Below, piece after piece: positions 43,076 to 52,076 of a stretch of DNA of 64,000 nucleotides (its first letter is position 1; the number at the start of each line of letters is the position of its first letter). This DNA comes from Palsa-504 sp963844625 (GTDB taxonomy: Bacteria > Actinomycetota > Actinomycetes > Streptosporangiales > Streptosporangiaceae). The position numbers and the translations under genes were made by a program. The DNA is taken from assembly GCA_963844625.1 (NCBI GenBank), contig CAWJPF010000007.1, positions 7,093-71,092 of the forward strand, given 5' to 3'. The notes under the pieces were generated by a model. It was given only the letters and a program-made list of their open reading frames with translations. It made no database searches and had not been told where the DNA came from.

Positions 43076-43867
43076 TCACCCGTTGTCTTGCCGGGAGCCT
43101 GATGCGTGGCGGCCGACTACGTGCTCTGGCCGGGGACGCGACTGCTGGCCAGCCTGCGCGACCCGCGCTGCGATTCCCTCCAGCAGGCAGTCGAGCCCGA
43201 ATGCGAAGCTGTCGTCTCCGGACAGGTTCGTCCGGCCAGCGAGGTGCTGAGCCGAGACGCTGCCGTGGCCGGCTGTCCGGGCGGCCCGGTCGCCGGGACG
43301 GGTTTCCCGCCGCGCGGTGGTTGCCCGGCTGTGTGACATGAGCTGCTGCCAGGCCGATTCGCGCTGGAGGAACCCGAAGACGTAGTTGTTGACGGCGGCC
43401 AGGATGTTGACCTGCGCCGCGTCGTCGAGGCCGAGTCCGTGGAGCGATCTCAGGGCTACTTCCCCGTATCGTGTGGTCTGCGGCCCCGGCACCGGGTGGA
43501 TGCCGAGCTGCGCGAACCAGGGATGACGGCGCAGTGCGGCGCGGGTGGCCCAGGCGAGGGAGGCGAGGTCGGCGCGCCAGTCGCCGGAGGGCCGTTCGGG
43601 GAGCTCGATCTCGCCGATGACGGCGTCGACCATGAGCTCGTAGAGCTGGTTCTTGTCGGAGAAGTACCAGTAGAGCGACGTGGGCGCGGAGCCGATGCGC
43701 GCGGCGATGCGGCGCATCGACACCGCCTGGAGGCCGCCGCGGTCGGCGAGGCCGATGGCGGCCTGCGTAATCTCGGCCAGGCTGAAGGCCGGCTGGGGCT
43801 GACGCGGCGCCGGGGCCGGCCGGAGCCAGACCGAGTGCGCATCTGAGCCGGGGGGCCTGCGTGGCAT
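43076..43867 (-). CDS. TetR-family regulator
   Basis: 263 residues from the ATG at 43867 (GGGAG about 11 bases before). Helix-turn-helix: ALAEITQAAIGLADRGGLQAVSMRRIAARIGSAPTSLYWYF region, with NQLYELMVDAVIGEI after it, as in TetR_C-type repressors. The last 60 residues are Arg rich and less regular. Two GTCCTAC palindromes lie 47 and 71 bases upstream and probably mediate autoregulation. It marks the right edge of the catabolic island; since its own operator differs from motifs A and B, it may not control the island. Confidence 0.88.
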   Translation of the reverse strand: MPRRPPGSDAHSVWLRPAPAPRQPQPAFSLAEITQAAIGLADRGGLQAVSMRRIAARIGSAPTSLYWYFSDKNQLYELMVDAVIGEIELPERPSGDWRADLASLAWATRAALRRHPWFAQLGIHPVPGPQTTRYGEVALRSLHGLGLDDAAQVNILAAVNNYVFGFLQRESAWQQLMSHSRATTARRETRPGDRAARTAGHGSVSAQHLAGRTNLSGDDSFAFGLDCLLEGIAARVAQAGQQSRPRPEHVVGRHASGSRQDNG

Positions 43868-43913
43868 TACCGCAGTGTCTCCCTTCACTGGGCGGCCGAG
43901 CCGACCGTTGACA

Positions 43914-43954
43914 GTCCTACATTGTAGGGCTAGGTTGGTCCTACAGTGTAGGAC
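43914..43954. promoter_or_regulatory. Two tandem palindromic operators of the TetR gene
   Basis: GTCCTACATTGTAGGGC (43914-43930) and GTCCTACAGTGTAGGAC (43938-43954). The second is a perfect 8-bp inverted repeat around G. Spacing centre to centre is 24 bases. The form and position suit autorepression. The rest of 43868-44293 has no gene I can support. Confidence 0.8.
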
Positions 43955-44293
43955 TATTGTCAGGGCCGGAACGGCGTGGCCATACCGCCAGGAGCGTGCG
44001 CCCGGCCGGCCGGCGCGAGGAGAGGAGGGCATGAGGTGCCAGACGTTCGGCCGTAGCCGGCCTGCGAGTGCCGGTGCCGTGAACCCGCAGGCCGGCGCCC
44101 GGTTCCGCCGACGGCGCGGACTCGCCCGTGATACGGACAGACGCCGTGCTGCGCCAAAGCGCTGGGGAGTCACTCGCTTGTCGCGGACCACCCTCTGCGG
44201 GGAGTCACGCCCGGCGGTGTCGCTCACGAGCCTCGCCAGGCCCCGCGTTGGCTCTTCTTGACCTTCCTATCAGTGCCGGGTACCTTGTACTAC

Positions 44294-44644
44294 ATGGAAC
44301 CTGGCAAGGACATTAACTGGCTGGCCCAGGTCCGCAGGGGTGTGGCTGAGCACTGCGTCCTGGCCCTGCTCACCAGCGGGGAAAGGTACGGGTTCGAGCT
44401 GGCGCGTGAGCTCGGGGCACGGGGGCAGATCATCGCCAGCGAAGGGACGCTCTACCCGCTGCTCGCCCGGCTGCGGCGCAACGGCCTCGTCGAGACGTCG
44501 TGGCAGGAGTCAACCGCCGGCCCGCCGCGCCGCTACTACCACCTAACAAGCGACGGAGAACTAGCCCTCGCCAGCTTCAAGAAACAGTGGCGGATTTTCC
44601 GCGACGCCGTCGACGAGATCCTCAACGAAGGGAGCCAGGAGTGA
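44294..44644 (+). CDS. PadR-family transcriptional regulator
   Basis: 116 residues from the ATG at 44294. Winged helix VRRGVAEHCVLALLTSGERYGFELARELGARGQIIASEGTLYPLLARL and wing RYYHLTSDGELALA, then a C-terminal dimerisation helix. Upstream GTACCTTGTACTAC directly abuts the ATG and may be its own operator. Its stop overlaps the next gene by 4 bases (GTGA). PadR next to a HAAS membrane protein is a common actinomycete and firmicute pair. Confidence 0.92.
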   Translation: MEPGKDINWLAQVRRGVAEHCVLALLTSGERYGFELARELGARGQIIASEGTLYPLLARLRRNGLVETSWQESTAGPPRRYYHLTSDGELALASFKKQWRIFRDAVDEILNEGSQE

Positions 44645-45255
44645 CGACCAGACAAACCGCCGGCCACGCCGACAAACTCGTCCGGCGCTATCTGGCGCAG
44701 CTGGACGCAGCGCTGCAGGGCGTCGACGCCTCCCGGCGGGAGGAGATCCTCGCCGACGTGCACGAGCACATCGAAGAGGGCCGGACCGGGCTCGATCCCG
44801 ACGACACAGCCAGTGTCCGGACCCTCCTGGACCGGGTCGGCGACCCCGCTGCCATCGCCGCCGAGGCAGGCGCACCGCCCCCGGGCAGCCGCCGCTGGGA
44901 CGCGTGGGCGCCGTGGCTGATCATCTTCGGCTTCATCGCGAGCGGGCTGGGCTGGATCGCCGGGGTGCTGATCTTGTGGACCTCCCCGACATGGAGCCGA
45001 CGCGACAAGCTGATCGCCACCGTCGTGCCGCTCGCTGGCCTGGTGGCTCTCTTCTTCGGCCTCGTGGCCGCATTCCGCGCGGCAGCTGCCTGTCCGGGGC
45101 CGGCGACCCTCGCGAGCACCACATGCACGACCAAGGGGCCCGCCCTCCCGCTCGGATTCGCCATACTGCTGGTCGTAGCCGGTCTCGCCGCTCACTTGCT
45201 GCCGCCCATCCACCTGATGAGGACACGTCGTCAGCAACGCTCCACCTTTGCCTGA
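44641..45255 (+). CDS. HAAS/DUF1700-type membrane protein
   Basis: 204 residues. The N-terminal helical HAAS domain (VRRYLAQLDAALQGVDASRREEILADVHEHI, DPAAIAAEAG) is followed by three hydrophobic segments (WLIIFGFIASGLGWIAGVLI, ATVVPLAGLVALFFGLVAAF, PLGFAILLVVAGLAAHLL). HAAS proteins are co-encoded with PadR regulators and thought to link membrane state to gene control. GTG start overlapping the PadR stop. Confidence 0.88.
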   Translation: MTTRQTAGHADKLVRRYLAQLDAALQGVDASRREEILADVHEHIEEGRTGLDPDDTASVRTLLDRVGDPAAIAAEAGAPPPGSRRWDAWAPWLIIFGFIASGLGWIAGVLILWTSPTWSRRDKLIATVVPLAGLVALFFGLVAAFRAAAACPGPATLASTTCTTKGPALPLGFAILLVVAGLAAHLLPPIHLMRTRRQQRSTFA

Positions 45256-45313
45256 CCTGCCCGCTGAGTTGTCGGCCGGCTTGGCCCACCGTGAAACGGA
45301 AGGACCGCACCCG

Positions 45314-45685
45314 ATGCACGCCGCCCGGAATCCAGCTCACTGGGCCGACGTCCCGCGGCCGGCCCAGCACCAGCGCTGGCAATCACCGCCAGCCCGCGGC
45401 CCGGCCAGGCTCGACGCGCACCTGCCGCCGGACGAGGAACTCCTGGCCCGCTTCGGCGACGCGATCGACGACCAGATCGCCGAAACCGTAGACGAGCTGC
45501 GCGAGGAGCGGAACTCCGCGCGCCAGCATGGACCTGGCAGCTACATCAGTGCGGTCAGCCTCATCCTCGCCGCCCTAGCGGCGAGCGCTCTCCTGCGGCA
45601 AAGCCCAATCGCCTGGACAATCTGGCCCTCCGCCGCAGTCATCAGCCTCGCAACCGCCTGGACCGCCAGGGTCGGACGATCATGA
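45314..45685 (+). CDS. Small membrane protein, unknown function
   Basis: 123 residues from the ATG at 45314 with GGAAGGA nine bases before it. A charged first half (DEELLARFGDAIDDQIAETVDELREERN) precedes two hydrophobic stretches (YISAVSLILAALAASALL and IAWTIWPSAAVISLATAW). It follows the HAAS gene by 58 bases and is probably in that operon. I do not recognise a family. Confidence 0.65.
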   Translation: MHAARNPAHWADVPRPAQHQRWQSPPARGPARLDAHLPPDEELLARFGDAIDDQIAETVDELREERNSARQHGPGSYISAVSLILAALAASALLRQSPIAWTIWPSAAVISLATAWTARVGRS

Positions 45686-45798
45686 GCCTTCTGGCGGCAC
45701 TTGCGCCTCATACGACCCGTGGTGGAAGGGACACCTGATCAGCGTCGGCGCGCCGACCATGCGCCCGCACCGCCCGCCGAAAACACCCAGACGCCTAA

Positions 45799-45816
45799 AG
45801 CCCATGGCATTGGGCT
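45799..45816. terminator. Possible terminator hairpin
   Basis: AGCCCATGGCATTGGGCT can pair as a 6-bp stem with a 6-base loop, about 110 bases after the PadR operon. No U-tract. The wider gap 45686-46195 is less GC rich than its surroundings and has no gene I can support. Confidence 0.35.
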
Positions 45817-46195
45817 ATAAGGCCTCGCTCTTCTGCCGAAATAAGTACTTCATCCGCGCACATATTTATGCACGGCCTGGAATACCCTGTTCGTCGGCTA
45901 ACCACAAAAGTGCGAAAGCCGAGTCACCATAGTTCTGGTAGGGAATCAGATCGAATATTTGCTCGTCGGTGGAAATGCCTGCGACTGCATTTACGCGCTC
46001 AGATCATCCCGTTCGGCGCGGCGGCCACAGGCACGGTTTGTCACGACGTACGGAATTGGGCGGCACTGCGCCTTGCTCATCTCCGTGGCAGATGACGCAT
46101 TGTGAACGATCGCCGTCTGACGGCCGGCGGCCCTGCTACGGAACCATCCCGCTGGGACGGTCGACCCGCCCGGTCCCGGTGCGGGGCCGACGTGG

Positions 46196-47492
46196 CTAGT
46201 GCTCTGGGCCGGTGGCGGGGCCGCGCCTGCGGAGCATCAAGCTGCCGGCCGCGGCAGCGGCGAGCGCGGCGATCACCACGCAGTAGGCCAGGGCGGTCCG
46301 GTGCAGGCCGAGGTGTGCGGTGGTCACCCCTGCGATCAGCGCCGGGGATGCTAAGCCCGAGGAAAGAGATGATGAAGATGGCGGCGATGAGGCTGGCGCG
46401 CTGTCCTGGTGGGGCCAGCGGGATCAGGGTGCGGTTGACGCCCAGCAGCGCCAGCCCGCTTCCTACGCCGGCCACTGCGGTGCCGGCCAGGAAGGCGGCG
46501 GCGGTGGTCGTGGCGATCGCGGCGAGGGTCACCGCGAGGCCGGCGAGCAGGACCAGGCAGCCGGCCAGCATTGCCGTGCGCGGGGTGAGGCCGCGGAACG
46601 CGACCGTGGCCGCGGCCGCGACCCCGGTGAGCAGGAAGACCATCAGGCCGCCCCACAGCAGGTCCCGCGAGCCGGTCACCTGCGCGGCCAGCGACGGCCC
46701 GAGTGACTGATACAGGCCCGACAGCGCCCACACCGCGATCAGGCACGGCACCGCGGTGGCGAACGTCCCGCGCGCCTGGCGCGGCACGCCCACCCGGGGC
46801 CGCAGCGAGGCCAGCACGCCGGGGCGCCGGGTGCCGGGCTCGGGCATCGCCAGGATCCCGGCGGCGGCGGCCACGCTTGCGCCGAGCAGCAGCCACCACA
46901 CCAGGCGGGTGGGCGCCGGCCCGTACTGGGCCAGCGCGCTGGCCCCGAGCGCGCCCGCTCCCAGCCCCAGGAGGGGAGCGGCGGTGGTGACCAGCGGGGC
47001 GAGCCCGCTGCCCTCGGGCTGCAGGTCGATCAGCGCCGCGCCGAGCGCGCCGGTGGCCGTGCCGACGGCCACGCCCTGCAGCGCCCGCGCGGCGAACAGA
47101 AGGCCGACGTCGTGCGCCGCCAGGAACACCGCGCACGCGCCCGCGGTCACCGCGAGGGCGGCGAGGATCACGCGCCGACGGCCCAGGTAGTCCGACACCG
47201 ACCCGAAGACCAGCAGCGTGATGAGCAGGACGAGGGCGTAGATGGCGAAGACGGCGGTCAGCATGATCGCCGAGAACCGGAGCTGAGCCCGGTAGATGCC
47301 GTACAGCGGCGACGGGGTTCCCGCCGCGAAGAACAACAGGCAGAGTACCCCGGCCACTAGCCAGAACGCGGCCGCGCGGGGCGGCGCCGTGCGCCGGGAA
47401 TGCTCCCCCGCCGCCCGCATCCCGGGCCAGCGGTGCCGTTCGGCGCTGCCGCCCGCGCGTTCGCGGCCGGTCTCGGTGCCGGACAGGAACAT
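46196..47492 (-). pseudogene. MFS transporter with a C-terminal frameshift
   Basis: A 12-helix major facilitator pump (VAGVLCLLFFAAGTPSPLYGIY, VFGSVSDYLGRRRVILAALA). After FLGLSIP the frame turns into GADRRGDHRTPRP and runs to 46077. A one-base shift at 46340-46347 (in a CCCCGG run) restores ALIAGVTTAHLGLHRTALAY, then AAAAGSLMLRRR and a stop at 46196, giving the usual length of about 430. AGGAGGAA precedes the ATG at 47492. It is 12 bases from the broken TetR gene, its presumed repressor. Confidence 0.85.
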
Positions 47493-47504
47493 CGCGGGTT
47501 CCTC

Positions 47505-48124
47505 CTAGAGGTTGCCGATTTCAGGCGCCGCCGTCGGCGGCATTGCCTGGTCGATAAGGGCAGCCGCCACGGGGGCGGGTGTAGTCGAAACGGCGCCACG
47601 TCGTCGAGGGAGGTGGCCAGGACGGCCCCGCCCTAGAAGAGCACGCTCAACTGGTCGCCGAGCGTCTCGGGGTCGGCTGCGCCCGCCTGGCGGGCGGTGT
47701 CGACGAGCAGCCGCACCACGGTCTGCTTGCGGGCCAGGACCACCGGGCGGGCCGGGTGGTCCGGGTCGGCGAGCTCGATCGCGGCGTTGTGGAAGGGACA
47801 GCCGCGGAACGGCGCGGACGCGCGGGGCCGGCGGAACAGGGCGAGCAGCCGTTCCCGTGGAGCGAGGTCGCCGCGTAGCAGGTAGCGCTCGTTGGTGCCG
47901 AGGTTCTCGCTGGCCTGCCTGAGGTAGGCGGTGACAAGCTGGTCCTTGCCGGGGAACAGCTTGAAGAGGGTGCGCTTGGAGACCCCCGCGACGCTGGCGA
48001 GCACCACCGACCGGGCCCGCACCTTCGTCGCCAGATCCCGCAAGGACACCGCCTTGTTGGCGGACAGGCCCGCGGCCCGCAGCGTCTGCCCGTTCAGGCC
48101 TTTGCCGACTGGGCCGAGAGCCAC
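47505..48124 (-). pseudogene. Broken TetR-family regulator
   Basis: AGVSKRTLFKLFPGKDQLVTAYL is a TetR recognition-helix region and HNAAIELADPDHPARP a C-terminal segment. An in-frame TAG (47633-47635) stops the protein at DQLSVLF; beyond it the same frame reads GGAVLATSLDDVAPF, then another frame gives PVAAALIDQAM to a stop at 47505. The N-terminal helices are irregular too. Thus one nonsense change and at least one frameshift. It overlaps the end of the hydrolase gene by 31 bases. Confidence 0.75.
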
Positions 48125-48945
48125 AGTGCGCCAGGGTTGACGCGGTGCGGGTGAATCGCCAGCATCTGCCAGTAGAGTTCCTCCGCCGTGGTGGTTTCCT
48201 TGTCGAGCCGGTCGAAGTCGCTGATGTACTGGCGGGTTTCATCGATGATGCGCGGGTTGTCGTCCTTGCCGTAGCGTTTGTGGCCGGCTACGACGGCATG
48301 CGGATCGAGCGCCTCGATGATGTCGAGGGCCGCGAGCCAGTCCTGGCGGCCTTGAGGGCCTGATTCCGCCAGGTACTGGTGCACGTCGTTGTATGCCGCG
48401 TCGCCGGCGACGACCAGCCCTATCTCCGGTACGTGCAGGAACGTGGTGTCGTCGGTGTCGGTGTGCCCGACGTCGACGGCGACCAGCTGACGGCCTTCTA
48501 GCTCGAAGGACGGCCCGTCCAGCGGATCGGCGACGGGGTTGTCATCAGGGATCTGGCCCGGGAACCTAGGTTGCCAGAATGTCTGGAGTACCTCGGGCGC
48601 GGACCACTTGCGCATACCCTCGATGACTGCTGGCGTTGCGACGGCCCGCACGCCCGGGAAGCGCTCGCGGACCGCATCGAGCCCGAACCAATGGTCACCG
48701 TGCCCGTGGGTGACGTACACGGTGGTGAGGTTCTTTCCCGTGGTCGACACCCAGTCAGCCACAGCCATGCCCTGTTCGACCGTCATAAGGGGGTCGACCA
48801 AGACGGCGTCATGCCGGCCGGAGATGAGGGTGGCCGATATCGGGCTCCAGGTTGAGCGGCTCTGGCCAGGCGGCACGTCCTTGCCCGCCATCGCGATGAT
48901 CGGCGCCACGTAGACCTGATAGGTCAGCGTTGCCTCGCTTGTCAT
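48094..48945 (-). CDS. Metallo-beta-lactamase-fold hydrolase
   Basis: 283 residues. The zinc motif VYVTHGHGDHWFGLD (HxHxDH) is present, followed by VGHTDTDDTTFLHVPEIGLVVAGDAAYND (metal His/Asp) and VVAGHKRYGKD (last His). An aromatic-rich N-terminus (YQVYVAPIIAMAGKDV) replaces a signal peptide. Substrate unknown; could be a lactonase or thioester hydrolase. The start at 48945 has AGGAGC near by. Its 3' end overlaps the broken TetR gene. Confidence 0.9.
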   Translation of the reverse strand: MTSEATLTYQVYVAPIIAMAGKDVPPGQSRSTWSPISATLISGRHDAVLVDPLMTVEQGMAVADWVSTTGKNLTTVYVTHGHGDHWFGLDAVRERFPGVRAVATPAVIEGMRKWSAPEVLQTFWQPRFPGQIPDDNPVADPLDGPSFELEGRQLVAVDVGHTDTDDTTFLHVPEIGLVVAGDAAYNDVHQYLAESGPQGRQDWLAALDIIEALDPHAVVAGHKRYGKDDNPRIIDETRQYISDFDRLDKETTTAEELYWQMLAIHPHRVNPGALWLSAQSAKA

Positions 48946-49053
48946 TATGTGCTCCTTTCATTATGGCTCCTTGCCGATGGCTACTGAGATCTCCGTTCGC
49001 CACTTGTCTCTCCGGACCGGCGCGCTTGTCATGCCGTAAGCGGGTGAGCCGGC

Positions 49054-49755
49054 CTAGCTCGTAGCCGACACGGCTTCGGCCGCCGTCTTGATGAGCTGGG
49101 CCACGTCACCGGGATGGGAGACCATCGCGACGTGGCTGGACGGGATCTCGACGGTGGTGGCGCCCATGCGAGCGGCGAACTGCCGCTCGGCATCGGGCGG
49201 GAGGGCCTGGTCGTCGGCGGCGACCAGGTACCAGGACGGCAGTGATTTCCAGGCCGGGACGCCCATCGCGTCCCCGAAGGCGGACATGGCCAGCGGCTGC
49301 TGCACGGCGTGCATCACCTTGGCCCGGACCGGGTCGACGTCGGCGGCGAAGTGGTTGACGAAGTCGTCTTCGGACAGCCAGCCGTAGCCGCGGGTGTCGG
49401 TGAATAGGTGCGCCAGCGCCGGGGTCACCGGCCCCTGGGACAGCAGCCCGCCGAGCGATTCGCCCTGGTCAAGGCCGAATGCGGCGATGTAGACCAGACC
49501 GGCGACGTTCGGGGCATCGGCGCCCAGCGCGGTGATGACCTGGCCCCCGTAGGAGTGCCCGGCGACGATGGCGGGGCCGTCCTGGAGGTCCAGCACCTGG
49601 CGCAGCCGGGCGACGTCATCGGCCAGCGCGGTCAGCGGGAACTGGGGTGCGGTGACGTGGTAGCCGTCGGCCTGCAGGCGCTTGATGACGCCGCTCCAGC
49701 TGGAGCCGTCGGCCCACGCGCCGTGGACAAGCACGATGTTCGGTCGGGTGTTCAT
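49054..49755 (-). CDS. Alpha/beta hydrolase
   Basis: 233 residues. The oxyanion region VLVHGAWADGSSW and nucleophile elbow GHSYGG (Ser) are present; SSHVAMVSHP holds the final His. It closely resembles the protein at 52077 (both HGAWAD, RLQADGY, GHSYGGxVIT, VPAWKxIPSW), so the two are paralogues. This one has no signal peptide, so it is cytoplasmic. GAGGAACCCGAG precedes the ATG. Confidence 0.92.
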   Translation of the reverse strand: MNTRPNIVLVHGAWADGSSWSGVIKRLQADGYHVTAPQFPLTALADDVARLRQVLDLQDGPAIVAGHSYGGQVITALGADAPNVAGLVYIAAFGLDQGESLGGLLSQGPVTPALAHLFTDTRGYGWLSEDDFVNHFAADVDPVRAKVMHAVQQPLAMSAFGDAMGVPAWKSLPSWYLVAADDQALPPDAERQFAARMGATTVEIPSSHVAMVSHPGDVAQLIKTAAEAVSATS

Positions 49756-49959
49756 CTCGGGTTCCTCTCGTGGTCGTGTCTTGTGGCCATCTTGCGGCGC
49801 GAGGCTGCGGCCGGGGTATCCGCAGCACTACTGCACATTGCGGATGCCTGTTGCGCGGCCGGCGTGGCGATACCGCCGGTCTTGCCGACCGGGAAGAGCC
49901 GCGTAACTACGGGCCAGACCGCGACAACCAGCTCGCGGGCGTCCGCCAGCCGACATCAT

Positions 49960-50130
49960 CCAGCTGCCGCCGACGACCCCGCCCTGGCCGACCGGACCTG
50001 GGTGCTGCTGACCGGGGCGCCCGAGGGCGGATGCGGCCTGGGCGGCCATGCGAACACCAACGCCGAACCCGTCAGCGCCGCACGCGCCCAGATCGCGGAA
50101 CTGGGCAAAGAACTCGCCTGGCACATCGCC
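49960..50130 (+). pseudogene. Tautomerase-like fragment
   Basis: In one frame LADRTWVLLTGAPEGGCGLGGHANTN and ARAQIAELGKE recall the C-terminal half of tautomerase-superfamily proteins. There is no start, no catalytic Pro1 and no sensible upstream extension. The remainder of 49756-50537 shows nothing else. Recognition is from memory and weak. Confidence 0.4.
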
Positions 50131-50537
50131 GTCATCCCGCCCGCCGGGCCCGGCGTGAGGCGATCAGACTCCCGCGGTTCGGCGATCCGGAAGATCTTAA
50201 GGCCGTCGCCGACTCTGCGCGATGGGTGGGAACCCCGCTAAGCGCATGCCATAAGCAGCAGGTCCCCGGCGCTTATTGCCGCAGGTCACGCCCCTGCAGG
50301 TACCTGCCAGTTCCGCCGGAATCCAGGCAAGTTGCGGTACTTCCATGCTGCAGCCTGATCCTCTCGGCCAGCGCGTTTCGTCAACGCCGTCCCCAGGCTC
50401 AACAGCGACCGTAGCCCGGGCATACCCGCAGCGCGCAAAGTGCAGTCACACCACGGATACCGCTCTTGCCTGCCTGGAGCGACAGTGATGACTGGGCCAG
50501 GCGTTACCGCTGCGAGCACCGAACGATGAGGATCACG

Positions 50538-51800
50538 ATGCCTTTTGTCACTGTCGGACGGGAGAATTCAGCCGCGATCCGGATCTACTACGAGGACCAC
50601 GGGGCCGGTTCTCCCGTCGTGCTAGTGCACGGCTACGCGCTGAACGGGCACTCGTGGGAAAAGCAGGAGGCAGCCCTGCTCGCCGCCGGGCACCGAGTAA
50701 TCACCTACGACCGGCGGGGCTCCGGCGTCTCCAGCCGGCCCAGCACCGGATATGACTTCGACACGCTAGCCACCGATCTTGACCTTCTGCTCAGCCGGCT
50801 CGACCTGCGCGGGGTGGTGCTGGCCGGGTTCGCCATGGGCACCGGTGAGGTAACCCGCTACCTGGCCGTTCACGGCTCAGAGCGGGTCAGGGCGGCCGTG
50901 CTGGTGGCGCCGCTGCTGCCGTTCCTGCTCAAGACGCACGGCAATCCTGAGGGCATAGACCGGAGTGTCTTCGACGGCATCGCGGCGCGTACCGCGGCTG
51001 ACCGGCCGGCGGCGATGAAAGACTTCCTGGACCGCTCCTACAACGTCGATCTTCTGGGCGGGGATCGGGTCAGCGACCAGGCGTGGCAGAACAGCTTCTA
51101 CGTGGCCATCTCCGCCTCAGCCCACGCCGCCGTCGGCTGCGTCACCGCCTGCCTGGAAGATTTCCGCGGCGACCTGGCCGCTATCAGCATTCCCGTCCTG
51201 ATTATCCACGGCGACCAGGATCGCGTCCTGCCCTACGAGGCCACCAGCCGGAGGATTCCCGCGTTGCTGACCAACGCCCGCTCCACCATCATCGCGGGCG
51301 GGCCGCACGCGATCATCTGGACCCACGCCAACGAGGTCAATCGGGCACTGCTCGACTTCATCGGCCACCCGAGCCAGGCGGAGACGGCAGAGCGGACCGG
51401 AGAACCCGCCGCAGAGCCGGTCGCAGAACGGACGGGCCGACTGACCCTGGCTGCGACCGTGCGAGCCGCCCCGGATCTCCCAGCGAGCAGGCCAGGTCGG
51501 CTGATGTACGACGGTGAACCGACTGGCGACCTGCGCGCCCGGGCAGATCGCCCCCGGCACGATCCACGCCAGGCCATCGCCGAAGCCCCGGCATGCGCAG
51601 CCAGGTACCGCAGCGCGGCGTCGCCCTGCCGCACCCGGACCGGGTACCGGTCATGGACAACGTCCCGACCAGGATCCTCGCGGAGAATCCCAGCAATCCC
51701 GGCGTGCGCGCGGGCGGGTGGTTCTCCCTGTTCTTCACGGCTCAGCCATCAGATCCAAAGACACCTCCTCCCGTCCATGCCCGCTCCGCGGGCTATATAG
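50538..51800 (+). CDS. Haloperoxidase-type alpha/beta hydrolase with Ser-to-Ala nucleophile
   Basis: Residues 1-280 match non-heme chloroperoxidase-type hydrolases: VVLVHGYALNGHSWEKQ, VITYDRRGSGVSSRP, HGDQDRVLPYE (acid) and GGPHAIIW (His). The nucleophile elbow reads GFAMGTGE, where the family has GFSMGTGE: Ser is Ala99 (codon GCC at 50832-50834). After HPSQAE the frame continues about 130 residues of Pro/Arg-rich sequence to a total of 420, against the usual 275-280, so the stop has also moved. Catalytically dead or repurposed. GAGGATC precedes the ATG. Confidence 0.85.
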   Translation: MPFVTVGRENSAAIRIYYEDHGAGSPVVLVHGYALNGHSWEKQEAALLAAGHRVITYDRRGSGVSSRPSTGYDFDTLATDLDLLLSRLDLRGVVLAGFAMGTGEVTRYLAVHGSERVRAAVLVAPLLPFLLKTHGNPEGIDRSVFDGIAARTAADRPAAMKDFLDRSYNVDLLGGDRVSDQAWQNSFYVAISASAHAAVGCVTACLEDFRGDLAAISIPVLIIHGDQDRVLPYEATSRRIPALLTNARSTIIAGGPHAIIWTHANEVNRALLDFIGHPSQAETAERTGEPAAEPVAERTGRLTLAATVRAAPDLPASRPGRLMYDGEPTGDLRARADRPRHDPRQAIAEAPACAARYRSAASPCRTRTGYRSWTTSRPGSSRRIPAIPACARAGGSPCSSRLSHQIQRHLLPSMPAPRAI

Positions 51801-52001
51801 CAGTGCGCCTCGTGGCGCGCGCAGATCGTCCTGCTCGGCGTGGCGTGTGGCGTCGCACTGACGCGGTCAGCCGGGAGCTGTTGACCTTCCTGCACGCCTT
51901 GCGGGACGTTGAGCCTGGCATCCGCAGCTGGTGCCGTTCACCGCTTCGCACGCTGGTGGAGGCGGCCGCCGCGGGCCGCTACGCAGATGCCGCCGACAGG
52001 T

Positions 52002-52032
52002 GATGCCTGCCGCGGATCCCGCGGCAGGCATC
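52002..52032. terminator. Strong hairpin between convergent genes
   Basis: GATGCCTGCCGCGG and CCGCGGCAGGCATC pair as a perfect 14-bp stem with a 3-base loop (ATC). It stands between the plus-strand hydrolase and the minus-strand hydrolase at 52077, so it may terminate both. No U-tract. 51801-52076 has no other supported feature. Confidence 0.65.
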
Positions 52033-52076
52033 CTCTGTCGACCGTGCCAGTTGCTGCTTTAGGCGAAAGGCCTTGG

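Noticed and set aside
45868..46095. Small plus-strand open frame
   Set aside because: No RBS, no recognisable domain, and it lies in AT-richer intergenic DNA.
51593..52003. Open frame ending exactly at the strong hairpin
   Set aside because: It overlaps the hydrolase extension, begins without RBS and resembles no known family; may be coincidence.
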